Source of the DNA: Prochilodus magdalenae
Lineage: Eukaryota > Chordata > Actinopteri > Characiformes > Prochilodontidae
Length of the DNA stretch: 64,000 nt
Assembly (NCBI GenBank): GCA_024036415.1
Contig: JAMWET010000949.1
Span: forward strand, 778,501-842,500
Direction: 5' to 3'
Of the stretch, positions 1 to 12,650 are shown one piece after another. The notes beneath the pieces were generated by a model. That model saw only the letters and a program-made list of their open reading frames with translations. It did no database searches and was not told the DNA's origin. How positions within the stretch are numbered: the stretch's first letter is position 1; each line of letters starts with the position of its first letter. Made by a program: the position numbers and the translations under genes.

Positions 1-749
1 TACAACAGCAGGACATTTGTTGCTATTACATGCATGTGTTTATGCAATGGCAAGGAAAGTACCCAAGCAAAGGCCTAGCCTTTCTTGTGACGATAACATT
101 ATTCAAAAGGAAACAGCACTAGGAATCTAAAATGTGCAATGGTGTGCAAAAGCTAAAAACCAGGCAACAAAAATGGCCCATTAAGTAAATTTCATTCATT
201 TTTCAGGAAAAAACTGAAAACATTTTACACAAAAATACACAGAAGCCTCCATAACTAACATTTGTTTTGTATTTACCAGAATGTGTCTACTATTTTATTC
301 TAGCTTTCCATCTTTTCTTTTTTGTCTTTATTATAGCTTCCATACTTTTCAGGAGACTTTTCAGCAGATATTCTTTACGGACTTCCAAAGTTCAGTCTTA
401 AAAGCTGGTCACATTTTCTGCTTCCAACAATCCAAGTAAACCCAAACACATCCGGATCTAGACATGGTCGTGAACACAACAGCAGCTTTTTCATGATTTG
501 TAAATTAATTTTCGTCTATATTGTTTCCTCAGTAACCACTTCGACAGCTACACATAATTTCCGAGTCTTGGTGCTGAATTTTCTTTTTACAGTGGAAAGA
601 TGAACAGAGACAGTTGTGGATTGTTTTGGAGAATGTTTTCCGTCTGTACTAGTACTGTTTATCTGACAGTGACAGCTATAGTCGCCTACCAGGTCAACCA
701 CAGTTGTTAATAGTTCAAGTTCCTCTTTATTGTTTAGCATTTCATTTAA

Positions 750-3700
750 CATTTAAAACTCCACTATCCTCGTCATTATTAATGCATTATCTTTTACCAA
801 AGCTTCTTAGGAGTTAAGAATAGAAGGAATCCTTTAATAAATAAATGAGGGATGGACACTCTGCACAGTGCTGAACTGTCTTCTCCTTAACACTAAATAA
901 TGCACAGACATATTTAAAGATCTGATCTGAACTTACTGTATTCAGGCTCCTCAGCTGCAGGTGGTTCTGCCAGTGGCTCAGTGTTCAGTGCTGTATCATT
1001 CTCCTCTTCTTCCTGTTCTTGAGAGGTTACCTCCAGGTTAGCAATCATCACCTCATAGGCTGTCCTTGCCTGCGATGTGAGCTCAATCATTTTGTGGTAA
1101 TAGTCCTGTGGAAGAGTTACGACAAAACGTTTACTTCATAAAAACCTGGACATGTTCAGGAGCAATCCCACCCAGATTCTGAATAGTTCAGTACATGAGA
1201 TGTAAACAAGTTGTTCTGGGTGGTTTAAGGTGAAATGATTGATTGTACTGTCGTTTTATTCACTGTGTAAAACCAACAGTGAACAACTTCTCTTCTGAGT
1301 TTTAATATAAGACACTGATGATGGTAAACTATGTTTGTAAACTATGCAGACTTTTTTGCATGCACTGGTCCTCCATGAATTAATTACGATAAAGGGATTT
1401 AAACATTTTTCAAGACATAACTATTTACATAACATGACTGTACACTGTGACTATGTGACAACAATAAGACAATGTGTTAAGACAGCAGTCAGCATATACC
1501 TGGTGTATGCTGACTGCTGTAAAGCAGCATTTAAAGACAATAAACTTCAGACGACTGGTTCCCATCACATTAAATGATTCCAACTATTTAAGTGTCTTTG
1601 TAATGGAGCATTACACATCAAACCACTCTGTTTATCTTAATCGCTTGGTTACAAATTAACTTAGAAATGTTTAGTGGTTGAACAGAGAGCTAACATACAG
1701 TGTAAACCCCTCTCCAAAAATCTCTGAGTGTTCTATTACTTCGAACTTCTATATTAATGGAATGCACTTCATGGACGTCTAGAACAAACTTTGTGCCTGC
1801 AGTGCCATGCAGAAATCCATAAACACTGTTTAAAACCCATTTATCTGTACATTTATGCAAATTACTTCCTAAAAATAAAACATTATCTTTATAATGAATA
1901 AAGACAAATAAAGACATACAGTAAATCAAAAGACTCTCGTTCAAGCTAGTAAGAAGGAAAACGTTCAGTTACAGACTTCACTGAGCTCCAGACACACTGA
2001 TTTGTTACATTTAATCAGCAGCTCATCCGATTTAATTTAATGAAGTAGTGATTAAACTGGGGTTTTTGTATGCAGCCCCAGGAATACATGTTTATACAAT
2101 GTGGTCAAAGGTTTGATCACCTCTCTTATGTCACCACAATGAAAGTACACCAAAAATATCCTAGCATGCGTGTGGAATCCCACAGTAACATCTTAACAAC
2201 CACAATGAATACCATAGTAATTATGTAATAGCCATCTTAGATATCAAAGTAAACACATGGCAACACCCTAGAAACCACCTTGGATACACTGGCAGCCAAT
2301 AAAGACACCCAGGCCACTGGTCAGCAACACCCCAGCAACCACCTGGAATACCAAAGCAACCAATAACAACACCTTGGCAAACCCTTAGATGAAACAGGAA
2401 GAGACTGGCAACTATTTAGCAACCAATTACAATACCATGTAACCAGAAAGCAAACCCAAAGCACTTACAATAACATAGGAAATGCCCAACAATACCCCAC
2501 AAACCTCTAGTTGTACAACGGTACTGCATTTTTTTCCACCAGGGTTAAAACAGGGTTTTTTAAATAGTTCCATTTTCAAAGACTCTTCACTTCTGCAGTA
2601 ATTACATGATTCAGCACCAAAGGCTGGTTTGATCTGCATCCAAAGACCTTTATAGCTTAGTTTAGCACACGACCACGTCACCAAAATATGTATTCCGTCA
2701 TCACTGACAGTCAGGTAGAGAAGACTATTACCTGACTTTGGGCGTTTCAGACAGCTAAAACACTGTCTAATAAATCTGAAAGTGACTCAGTCTTATCAAA
2801 ATGTTAACAAGATGTGAGGTCAGGTACCTGTGCTCCGTCATAGTTGAAGATGCCCACCAGGCTGACAGGAACAGCTTTGTTCACACAACGACCCAAAGAC
2901 TTCCTTGTCAGCGCAAATACAAAGGGAACACCCTGCTCCCGGCATGTATCAATGATGGCATGAAGAGCCTCGTCTAGACCACCTTCACAGAAAAAACAAA
3001 GCCATAAACAGGTTTATTAACAGGTTGACTGTATGTAAGTTGTTTCATATAACAGCTTGTAAATACACAGTAATCTCCCGGTCCTTACTACTCTGGAGAA
3101 CCGCATTGTGAGGGCTGGTTTTGTGGGCCACCAACACCGTATGTATGAAAGTGCTGGTTCTTCTCTTTGTCTCCCACAGAAAGACAGCAAACTCACAAAC
3201 TCTTAATTTTAGTTTTTAGTTTAGATTTGCAGTAATTTAAAGGTGTAAAATCAGCCCAGCTCCTTAAAGTGGTGCAGATCTTATTAACCAACTGTGACTA
3301 GTCAGCTGACAAGTTTTCTAGAGAGGATAAAAATGTAACCAGTATATGTGACCACTCATACATGCATGATTATAATTATATTATAATAGAGAAGAACAGA
3401 AGAAGATGAAAAGGTGGGCAGTGAGAAATACTAATGGGACAGATGAATATGACGAGACCTGACCCACTTCTCTTTTATGTAAACAACTAGATGGTATTCA
3501 TTTTCAGAAATAAAACACTGGATTGTCATCAGCCTTTATTTCTTTGGTTGTTTATTAATTCATTACTTAATTATAAAGGCAATTTAAGCAGCATAATTCC
3601 ACTCATTACTTATCTAACTTTTTTCAATTCATTCAGTTCAATTTTTTTCCCAGTATTTAACGTTTTAACAGAACGCATGTGCTTTGAATGTAAGTTTATA

Positions 3701-6700
3701 AAAAAGAGATCATCACTTACCACTTACCTATATTTTTAACAGCTGTCATTTCCATCTTATAGTAAAGTCTAACAGATAACAGAACTCATCAATGCTCTAC
3801 CGAGATCCTTTTAGCTAATTTGCATACTTATTTGCATGTTGCAGGCAATGATGCATCTTTAGACATCATTGCCTTCTACTGCATGAGAATTTCAGGCTTC
3901 CCTTTAATGAGCAAGAACATGCCCTCCGGCAGCATATAGCTTCAGTAATTTGATTACAAATTTTAGCCCTCAGCCATTAGCAAACGTTCAAATACTCATT
4001 CATTAGTCACATAATAAGTTGACCATGTGATTTGCTAAACCACTTTCATACATATTGTTTCCTGTTTTGTGTTCAAGTTCTGTGGTCCATGTGAGGTCAT
4101 TTTGTACTGTGTCACACACTGATTACAACAACAACAACAACAAAAAAAAAAACCCTCCGTTTAAAGAGCTCATAGATAAAGGTCTGCCCTGATTGGCTGT
4201 ATTGTACTGTGTCTCATTCAAAAAGCAGTTCAGTCTCTCTTTATAACTTCAAAATGAATGGGTGGGGCTAAACTGCTACAGGTGGACATCAATAAATGTG
4301 TTTGCTCATGTTATCTCAGAAATGACTGATTTTTTCGTTTCCAGTTATGGACTATACAGACCGGGGAGTGAGAAGTACAGTTCGGAAACTTTAACAATGT
4401 GAAACTACATCACCCCTTCCTATCAGGAGAACTGCCCTAATATGAACTCTTTAAAACACCGTAAAGAATGAAACAAAGAGGTTTAGATATTTTCATACCT
4501 TTAGACTGCACACGCTCGCAGTTGGGAGAGATGATGACACATTTGACTTTCCTGAGTTTTAAGTGTTTCAGAACCTCCCTGAGGCCCATGACTAGTCGTC
4601 TCTTCATCCTGGCCTTCATGGGGTCCTTCTGGTACAGCCTATCTTGAAACCTCACAAGTTCCTTCAGCAGAGTGGTCACACATTCGTCTATGTCTTTACT
4701 CAGCATCTGGCTACAGTACCTTTAAAAGCAAAGGCAGGTATGAAAACTGAGTATAAGCAGGCATGCTTTAGCTCAACGTATACTATAACACAGAACTGCA
4801 TTTACACCTGGTCATTTCATGTGCCTGGATTGTAAGCTGGTAAGATTTTAACCACATACATTTAAACTTAACCATCTCTGACTAGATGGATTGAAATTCT
4901 ATTGCTATGGTTTATAAAATGCAAATCAGTTCAAATACAAAAAAAAAAAATTAAATCTCATTTTTTTCTGTTATCACAATTCTAAAAAACTAAATCACAT
5001 CCTAATTATGATGTATGAAAGTACGCCTACTATTAAACCTAAGCACTATTATATAATAATACCAGCTGCTCTAAAATGTACTGCACTACTGCCAAAGCAA
5101 CTAAACTACCACACTTCTCAAAGCATACTGATTAGTGGGGGACTTTAGGTATGGTCAGTATCTTTATGTCCAGCTGCAGCAGCGCAAACTTGTACACAGC
5201 AAAAATGAAGCAATAGATTTATTTTAATTGCATGTGGCACTTACATTTGCATAACTTCTCTATCAATGTCCCTAAGTGGTCTGCGCAACTGCAGAATGAG
5301 TGCATTTACAATAGCACTTTAATATAGTTAATCTGAATCCAGATATTATCCTGATGCTCAAGAAGCATGAAATGACCATGTTGTAAATACTTGCACAAAA
5401 AAAAGAAGAAAAAAGGATATGCTTTTCTTACTCTCTGAACTTCCGGCTGTGGATTTTGGGTCGACTAGGGGTAGAGTCCTGATTCAAGCTTTTAGAAAGT
5501 TCATTTTCTTCTGCAGTGATATCCGTGCTGATGACTTGCGAGCTTGTTTGGTCAGTCTCCTCTGCAGCAACAAGCTCACTGTGTTCACCTTCCATCAAAT
5601 CTAAATCATACGTTAGATTTTCGTATACAGATTCAGTGGCCTCGTCTGGATTCTCGTTGGAATGCGTCTCTATTTGACACTCATCACTGGTTATTTGAGC
5701 TGGGTCTCTTTCCTCTAGTAACCGGTTCTGTTTCCTTTCTTCTCTCTCTTTCAGAATAACCTGTGCAATATTTGTACTGATAATTTAGTAACAATCACTT
5801 CATATGATACCAATAAATAAACCAAATAAATAAATAGTGCAGTCTGTAAAAAGGGGCGAGTTTAACTCACTCTTTTGAGGGGTGTTGGCTTTTTGGCTTT
5901 AGGAACCTCCCGCTGTTTTCCCTTTTTTACAAGAGGACTGGTAGAGTCTAAGGGGTTATGTGCTATCCTCTCTTGCTGCCTTGGATGCTTCTTTTGAGCT
6001 CCTTGCTCCTTGTGGACAACTGGTAGAGCTCCTCCAACTGCATAAAAAAAGAAATATATAAATAAATTGTAGTGATGAAAGTGGAATGATAAAGCAGAAA
6101 TGTGCAAGATTAATTATTCTGATGGTACGACTGCTTTTACATTACATCTCACGTGAACACACACGCATGCACGCACACATACAAAAAAAAATCTCAAAAA
6201 TCAACATACCAAAGCTTTACAAAGAAATACCTGAAAGGATGATGGGTTTAACATCTTGTTTGGACTTCTGAGACTGTTGCTTCTTCTCCAGAAATTCCAG
6301 CATGTTTCCCAGGTCAAGCTGCACAGGAGCTTTGCTCTTCTTCTGACTCGCCGGCTTGACATAAGGAGTGGAAAACGATTTCCAATAACTAATAATGTTC
6401 TCTATAGCTATACATTTGATATAGAGAAAGGTCAGAGGATTTCTACCTCAATACTCCCTTCAGAACTTTTAGTAGAACTGTATCTTGCATTATGCCCCAA
6501 GTTTTCAATATGTTTAATCCAGAAGAAGTGTAAACAGATGTTCAGCATTTGTGTGTTTATAAAGTCTATAGCTTGAGCATGGTCCTCTTTGTAAACTTCA
6601 AGCCACATGTCACCTAATGAGGACTTGTCAATTTCCTTACCCCTTTATTTGAAACACAAAAAAATGAACCCCTGCTGAATAATATATATCGAACATTTTG

Positions 6701-9700
6701 TTATTTATTATTGTTAGGCCCAAGATACTACTAAAATGATATAGGAGTATCCATAAACCTTAACAGTCATTAAAAGCTGTATAGGAAATTGTAAGGCAAA
6801 TTGTAAGCACACCTGTGTTTATCGCTTGCCTTACTTGCCTCAGTGTAGCGTCAGAAGACTGGAAAACTGTCCTGATTATCAGTGAGGCCGTAATTACCAA
6901 GAACAAACCGATTGGAAGTACAAAGCTTAAGCCTTCTCGTTAAGATAATGCTAGTTTCTGATTATAACAAGGGTATTTATTGTCCATTAATTATGCTTAA
7001 GGTAATTTTTGTGACACTCTGAATGAGTGTAGCGCCACAACTATACAAGGATGCAATCACACACTCAATTCGTAACCAACCTGTGCTTTCTTAGGATCAG
7101 CGGGGACCGGCTTCCCAGGAGATGCCTTGCTCTTATTTACACTCTCAGGCTGCAGAGATGACCCCTCTTTCTCAGACATGCTGGGACTATCCTATGGAGA
7201 GAAACTGAGGACATGAAAAAAAGCATACTGTGGCCAATTTCCATTCATCTTCATTCTTTAAAATCTGTACCTGAACTGCAGGGTTCTGCTTTGGCCCTTT
7301 GTGTGGATTAACCAAAGTAAAAGACAGGTCTGGGAACTCCTCTTCATCCTAAACGTGAAAATGCTATTAGTAGAGTTCTCCAGTGTGAAAAAACAAAAAT
7401 GGGCCCAAAAACTGTCCAATAAACACACAATACAAACAACAGAGTAGTGTGAATAATGAGTTACATCAAAAGCTTTAAATAATGTGACCACCTCAAACTT
7501 GGGTGGCTCCTGCTGTATTAGCACATCTGTCTGCTGCTCCAAGTCCTCCGATGCAGTTTTAGATTTCTTTTTTTTCTTCCTTTTCTTTTTCTCAGCAGTT
7601 TGTTGTTGAGACTCCACCTTGACAGTAACAGTAAAATAGCTTGACACTCTGCTTACAATTAGATGGGAAGAGTGAGTAGCATTTTTATTTACAGGAAATA
7701 TCCTAGGTGTAGTTGTAAGTGTTCTAAGTGTTGTTGTATAAGCCCTTCCAGACCCTTTTTGTTTCCAAAAAGCAAAAACTCAAGCCACCCAAACCCAAAC
7801 TGGCCAAACTGTCAATGTAAAAATAACATTAAGTATTTTGTGGGTGTATTTTCTTTACAGAAACAATCTGGGTGACTATTACGTTCTAGTGTTTGCTGTA
7901 AGCCTTGCTGCTCCAGTTCTGAACCAATAAAGCAAGATGTGGACCCCAAACATGTCTCGCCCGGTCGACTACATCAGTGGAAAGCTGTCACTGCTTTAAG
8001 GCGTATTATTCAGAAATTATACAGCAAACATCACAAGCTGGCTGAATTATGCTCACACCTTAAAAGGCATGTAATAATTCTTAAGACCCGCCTAGTGCCC
8101 GTTACTTTGCATGAATATTTTATAAAGGAAGAATAAATAAATTGACTACTAAAAACGATGTTAAATTAAAGGTGATGAACCAGAAAGTTTTTTCCTTCTT
8201 CTGTAATTTTTTAAATAAAAGTGTTTGTTACGTAAAAACATATAATAACTGAGACTAACACCACCACTGCTAAATACTTAAAACAGTGTACCTTAGAGGA
8301 TTCTTCATGCGTCTTCTGGATAACCTTTGGAGGCTGAGATGCAATGTTAGCCCAGGATGTTGCTGGTGTTCCATAAGGGTTCGGTAACCCAATCCCAGTA
8401 TCCTGAACTAAACAGAGGAACACAAGTGGAGAATAACATCAGTGTACCAGAATCTTCTCCTATCAGAGCAGGAGGCGTGGAAACCTTAACAATCACAACT
8501 TTGATTAATGAATTATACCTGGTGTTGATGGGAATTTCATGTCACAGGTTTCTGTTGGGGTGACTTGTTGAGTTAATTTTTGTTTTGGTCCTTTCTTTTC
8601 TGGTGCATCCTGAAGAAATATCAACATGAGATTTGTCTAAAGTTTAAACAAACAATTAAGGCAGTAACGGATCATTTCTGTTTATCACTATGTAACTTTT
8701 CCTCATTAAACCAACCATGTTCTGGTGGATATTTTGGTCCCCTTTTGAATTCAGGAGGGCTGCTGAGGTGCCAGGGCCCCAGCATGTCTGAGGTACCTGG
8801 ATGAAGGCAGGTTTAGTGTTGCTGGAGGTAATATCACAGAGTTCTGGAAAATCAGACAGCTTCACTTCAAATGTGCCGCCACTTGTAATTCCTGAGTTAT
8901 GTCTCTCATCTGAAGACGTAGAAGGTCTAGTTCCTCTAGAACCTTTGAAACCAAAAGGCAAAGTTAAGAGTTAGCTGTGCAACAGTGACACTGTGTGGTG
9001 GTTTTCTGAATTACAAAACCTAGATTATGCCCGGGTGTAGACTGGGTGGCGGGGGCAAACGTTTTGTCTTATGGAGTACTGTGAGTAGTGAAATGGATGC
9101 TAAATGTAGTGGACAGAATACCAATAAGAGAAAAAGAAATAGACAATCAAAAAGAATATCTGCTAATTTGACTTTTGCACCCACCATATGAACAATAAAA
9201 CAGCTTAAGAGAAGCTGTTTTTTGTTTTGCAGAGGTAATCTGATTAATACAAAGTTTATTATAGTATTTCTCTGTTACTTGTCGAACAGATTACCTCTTT
9301 TTGTGTCTGCTGATCTCCTATTTATTCTTCTGTTATGGGAAAAGGGCTCCGGTTTACGCTGTGCTGTCTGCAGGATTCAAAGACAAGAACAAGTCCTGCA
9401 CTGAGCAAAGATGTTGCATCTACAGTAAATCATGGTTACACACTTGAAACATCATACTAACCTCGATAATGCAGCTATTCAACATAAATTAAGTAACCTT
9501 AGCACAATGTGCCACTATACTGCTTGTGACAATGACTGATGAAGTATAACTGGCAAATAAATTTACCTTTCCAGTATGCTTAGGTATCTATACCTTTTGT
9601 GTGGTGTCTGTTTGGGGGTTGTTGCCCTCTCTTGGCTGATGGACCCTACTCGAACCATGTCCCTTTGGTCCTCCGCCATGCCGATAGTCTGTTGCTTCTG

Positions 9701-10711
9701 ACTTCTGTCTTCTCTGGAACCAGTTTGCAGATGAGGACTGATTTGTGCGATCTCTCGAAAGTGGTCTGAAACATAAAACAGGACAACAGACATTTTACAA
9801 ACTCCGATTACCTTACCATAGTTTTTCCTTTGCCATGGGTTACCTAAAGGAAGCAGTACACCAATCAGCCATAAGATTAAAAGCACCTCCTTGTTTCTAC
9901 ATTCATTATCACATTTTATGTGCTCCCACAGTACTGCTACAAGTACAGACTGTAGTCCACCTGTTGCTTACTTTGTTAGCCACCTTTCACCCTGCTCTTA
10001 CTTCGTTAGGACCACCTTAGAACCACCACAGAGCAAGTATTATTTGGGTGGTGGATCATTTTCAGCACTGCAGTGACACATGTTGTGTTGGTGTGAGTGG
10101 ATCAGACACAGCAGTGCTGCTGGAGTGTTAAAACATGGTGTCCACTCACTGTTCACTGTGTTAGACACTCCTACCCTGGTCCACCTTGTAGACGTACAGT
10201 CAGAGACTGTAGCACATTTGCTGCTGCAGAGTTGGTGTTGCCCATCCTCCAGTCCTTCATCAGTGGTCACAGGACGCTGCCTAGAGGACGCCGTCATCAG
10301 CAGCACTGATGTGTCTAATCCACACACACCAACTCTACACACACTAACACACCACCACCACCTCCTCAGTGTCACTGCAGTGCTGAAAAAGATCCACAGA
10401 TACCTGCTTTTTGGTGGTGCTGTGTGGGTCCTGACCACTAAAGAACAGGGCAAAAGAGAGCTAACAACAGTATACAGAAAAGCAGATGGACTACGGTCTG
10501 TAAAAGTAGAACTACAAAGTGCTTCTTTAAGTTGATTAGAGCTGATAAAAATGAGTGCAGAATAAAGGAGGTGGTGTTAATGTTATGGCTAATCTGTGCA
10601 CACTTACCTTCTTAAGCCTTCCTCCATTTTTCTTAGGATATCCTCTGGATCAATCAGCAAAACAGGATTCCTGAATATGTACTGTCCAGTGGCAGGTACT
10701 GAACCAACAGC
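750..10711 (-). CDS. secisbp2: SECIS-binding protein 2 (SECISBP2), multi-exon
   Basis: Binds the SECIS stem-loop in selenoprotein mRNA 3'UTRs and lets UGA be read as selenocysteine. Exons in transcript order: 10608-10711, 9594-9765, 9295-9367, 8797-8942, 8519-8609, 8292-8407, 7492-7617, 7271-7348, 7081-7191, 6231-6354, 5871-6037, 5432-5760, 4499-4719, 2828-2982, 937-1105, then a short terminal exon. All internal junctions are GT-AG and keep one frame over about 2,180 nt (727 codons). Family marks seen: DFPEL, SWANIASQPPK, the SECIS-incorporation stretch VQLDLGNMLEFLEKKQ, NPLDSTSPLVKKGKQRE and KRVILKERE. The L7Ae-type RNA-binding domain follows (YCSQMLSKDIDECV to FNYDGAQ, exons 4499-4719 and 2828-2982). 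The protein is somewhat shorter than the human one (854 aa), mostly at the N-terminus. SECISBP2L is the alternative, but the domain wording fits SECISBP2. The start codon and last exon are unresolved: one acceptor near 809 would give a short tail ending at a TAA near 753. Confidence 0.9.
1482..1520. repeat. Near-perfect 18-bp stem inverted repeat in a SECISBP2 intron
   Basis: The arm ACAGCAGTCAGCATA is followed, after a short spacer, by its exact reverse complement TATGCTGACTGCTGT. With one wobble pair the stem extends to about 18 bp with a 5-base loop. The stem is too short for a typical microRNA precursor. Confidence 0.7.
2170..2440. repeat. Degenerate minisatellite (AACACC / AGCAACCA units) in SECISBP2 intron
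   Basis: Repeated short units such as AACACCCTAG, AACACCCCAGCAACCACC and AAAGCAACCAATAAC recur at roughly 20-bp steps with many substitutions. It looks like an old tandem array of a type frequent in fish introns. No open frame or splice signals of interest. Confidence 0.55.
4499..4719 (-). CDS. secisbp2: SECISBP2 exon carrying the first half of the L7Ae RNA-binding domain
   Basis: This 221-bp exon encodes YCSQMLSKDIDECVTTLLKE through CVIISPNCERVQSKG. It is the best conserved part of the gene and the basis of the family call. It completes a split Glu codon from the upstream exon 5432-5760 and leaves one base, so the next exon (2828-2982) opens with the second Gly of the GG LDEAL motif. Acceptor and donor dinucleotides are both canonical. 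Confidence 0.93.
9857..10600. mobile_element. Non-autonomous DNA transposon (about 745 bp) inside a SECISBP2 intron
   Basis: Imperfect terminal inverted repeats of about 34 bp: the left end reads TACACCAATCAGCCATAAGA onward and the right end, reverse-complemented, reads TGCACAGATTAGCCATAACA, both ending in ACCTCC. Internal inverted repeats also occur: the stretch near 10026-10080 is complementary to the one near 10365-10440. That structure makes long overlapping open frames on both strands that are not genes. The element type is abundant in otophysan fish genomes (from memory). No transposase is present. Confidence 0.75.
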
Positions 10712-10733
10712 CTGACAATTAGACTTTGAGAGT

Positions 10734-10747
10734 GGGAGAGAGAGTGA

Positions 10748-10788
<41 letters not shown>
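10734..10788. repeat. (GA)n simple repeat next to a splice acceptor
   Basis: Almost uninterrupted GA dinucleotides lie directly upstream of the 10608-10711 exon. On the gene's strand this is a CT tract, so it also forms a very long polypyrimidine tract for that exon's acceptor. Confidence 0.9.
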
Positions 10789-11319
10789 GTTATGAAACTT
10801 CCAGTGTTTACATCAGTAGAAAAATATTAAATATACAGATCAGGCTAACACAAGCTGCTCACTCATGACCCACTTTTAGTAAGTGAAGCTAAGTCAAGCT
10901 CCCAGTTAACAGTTTGAGCATTTCTCTAGTTTACTGACATCTTTGCGATTAACTGGTAGACAGGCAGTTTTTCTGCAGAGTGGCTTAGTTAGCAGGCTAG
11001 GCTGGCTACCAAACTTTATTTCACCATCTGGAAAGCTTGTTTACAATCCCATATACGCCACCAGACTTTTCTCCCACTTCGTACTAACGTGTATGCTACA
11101 GTTGTCACCGCTCTCAGTTTACTGTCACAGTACTTCATGTTGAATTTCACATTTCTCATATCAGCACTGGCTAACTAGCATAGCTAGCTAGCTAAGTAAG
11201 TGAAAGGCCACTGAGAGCAGACAGTAACCCAGAACCAAGTGCCTGCTCTGGTTAGCTTAGCAGCTGCTAAACACAACCAGAAAACACTGCGTCACAAAAA
11301 AATTTACTGACAAACTTAC

Positions 11320-11500
11320 ACTGGTCGTTCAACAGTTTCCTTTCCGGCGTGCATATTTCCAGATTTACTGTGAACATAATCCGAAATACCAGCTGACAAT
11401 ACCATATATCTAATATCAGCGACAGATCCACACAGGTCAAACTTCATCTGCTGTAGAACTCCGTCATGTAGGACTCTTATTTTGAAGAAGAAAAAGAAAT
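11320..11500 (-). other. secisbp2: Probable 5' exon of SECISBP2
   Basis: A strong donor (AGT followed by gtaagt) sits at 11319-11318 on the minus strand, and the first clear coding exon lies 600 bp downstream. The exon carries a 66-codon open frame, but spliced at that donor it does not join the coding exon in phase. Either the exon is untranslated, a small exon between 10712 and 11319 was missed, or a weaker internal donor after an ATG codon (near 11405) is used, which would join in frame. The upstream edge is a guess. Sequence beyond 11520 is AT-rich. Confidence 0.4.
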
Positions 11501-11519
11501 CTCGTGGGCGGGCCATGTC

Positions 11520-12600
11520 AGAATATTTACATTCTCATTTGCATACTGCTTTGTGATCGGCTGTTTTCGGAGTCTGTTTTGACCTTATCACACAATTGAT
11601 TTTGTTGATGTTTTCTTTTTAAACTTTTTTCCCCTACAAACTTTATAAATCAAGCAAGGTAGTTTTAGATGTTCTTTTTAAGGGGGTGGGGGCGTTTGGG
11701 TAGCATATGGGTTTAATTTGTAAACATTGGTTTTAAAGGTTATTTTTATGATTTAATTAAAGTTACTAAATTTACTTAATTACTTAGTGAGTTTATAACA
11801 ATGTAATAACATATATAATCAGTTTTTATGTTTCCTGTGATATTAACCTCATGTTGTGTTCTCATATATAATCTCATACTGATAATGATAACAAAGCACG
11901 TGATTGGCTTCAGCAGAGGCAATGACAGATTAAACTTGTTGTTTTTATTTGATTTACAACTCTGAAAGAGGTTTGTTAACTCTAAAAGGGGCTTGTTAAT
12001 GAGCTGGTCAGTTGGATCAGGTGTGTTGGGGGCCTGGAAAGCACTAAATGTGCAGGGCAGGTTGCCTTCAGGACCAGGGTTGAGAAACACTGGACTAGAG
12101 TACCATAATCACCAACTTCAAACAGAGCTCTGATTCCTTTTTAGCACTTAAAAACATAAAAACTAAAACAACTGTAAATATAGTGTTGCTGTGTGTAGGA
12201 AATGAGGAAAGTACAGAGAAGACTTCAATGATAAGCCTGAAGAGACACAGTGCTGTGCAAAAGCCACAGACCATAATTTTTGTTATTTGATTTACAGTCA
12301 GGAAAGCCATACGATGCAATACATTAATTTATTAGCACCAGGACAAAAGCAGAAATCCTATATTTAACAGAAAACTCTTCTGAATATTATATTAAGCCTC
12401 ATAATATTAAATACCTCAATGTTTAGTGTGTTCACTATATTGCATTATGACATCTAGCATGTAAACAGGGAGTATAGTGAGGTTTTGATTTGATTGTTCT
12501 AGTTAAATTGTGGATACAAAAATAATTCTACATGTAAAAAAAACAATTAACTCCACACTTTAACTAGCCCTTAATCTCCAATGGTCTAAATATCCATAGT
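11520..12600. other. Intergenic stretch between SECISBP2 promoter and SEC16 3' end
   Basis: AT-rich, no exon seen. About 11925-12105 resembles a dispersed fish repeat (GGTGTGTTGGGGGCCTGGAA, then AGGACCAGGGTTGAGAAACA). On the minus strand a poly(A) signal AATAAA lies at 12333-12328, about 320 bp past the SEC16 stop, and may end that transcript. Confidence 0.5.
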
Positions 12601-12650
12601 TTACTTCCTCTGGATCCTGCCTCCCTTCATGGTGTAGTAACACTTCATCT

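Noticed and set aside
516..752. 78-codon frame as the SECISBP2 last exon
   Set aside because: Preceded in frame by TAA with no acceptor between; no similarity to the SECISBP2 tail. Likely 3'UTR.
1482..1520. microRNA hairpin
   Set aside because: Stem is only about 18 bp with a tiny loop and resembles no known miRNA.
10040..10535. Overlapping open frames of 137 and 151 codons on opposite strands
   Set aside because: They lie entirely inside a non-autonomous transposon with internal inverted repeats; the two frames mirror each other.
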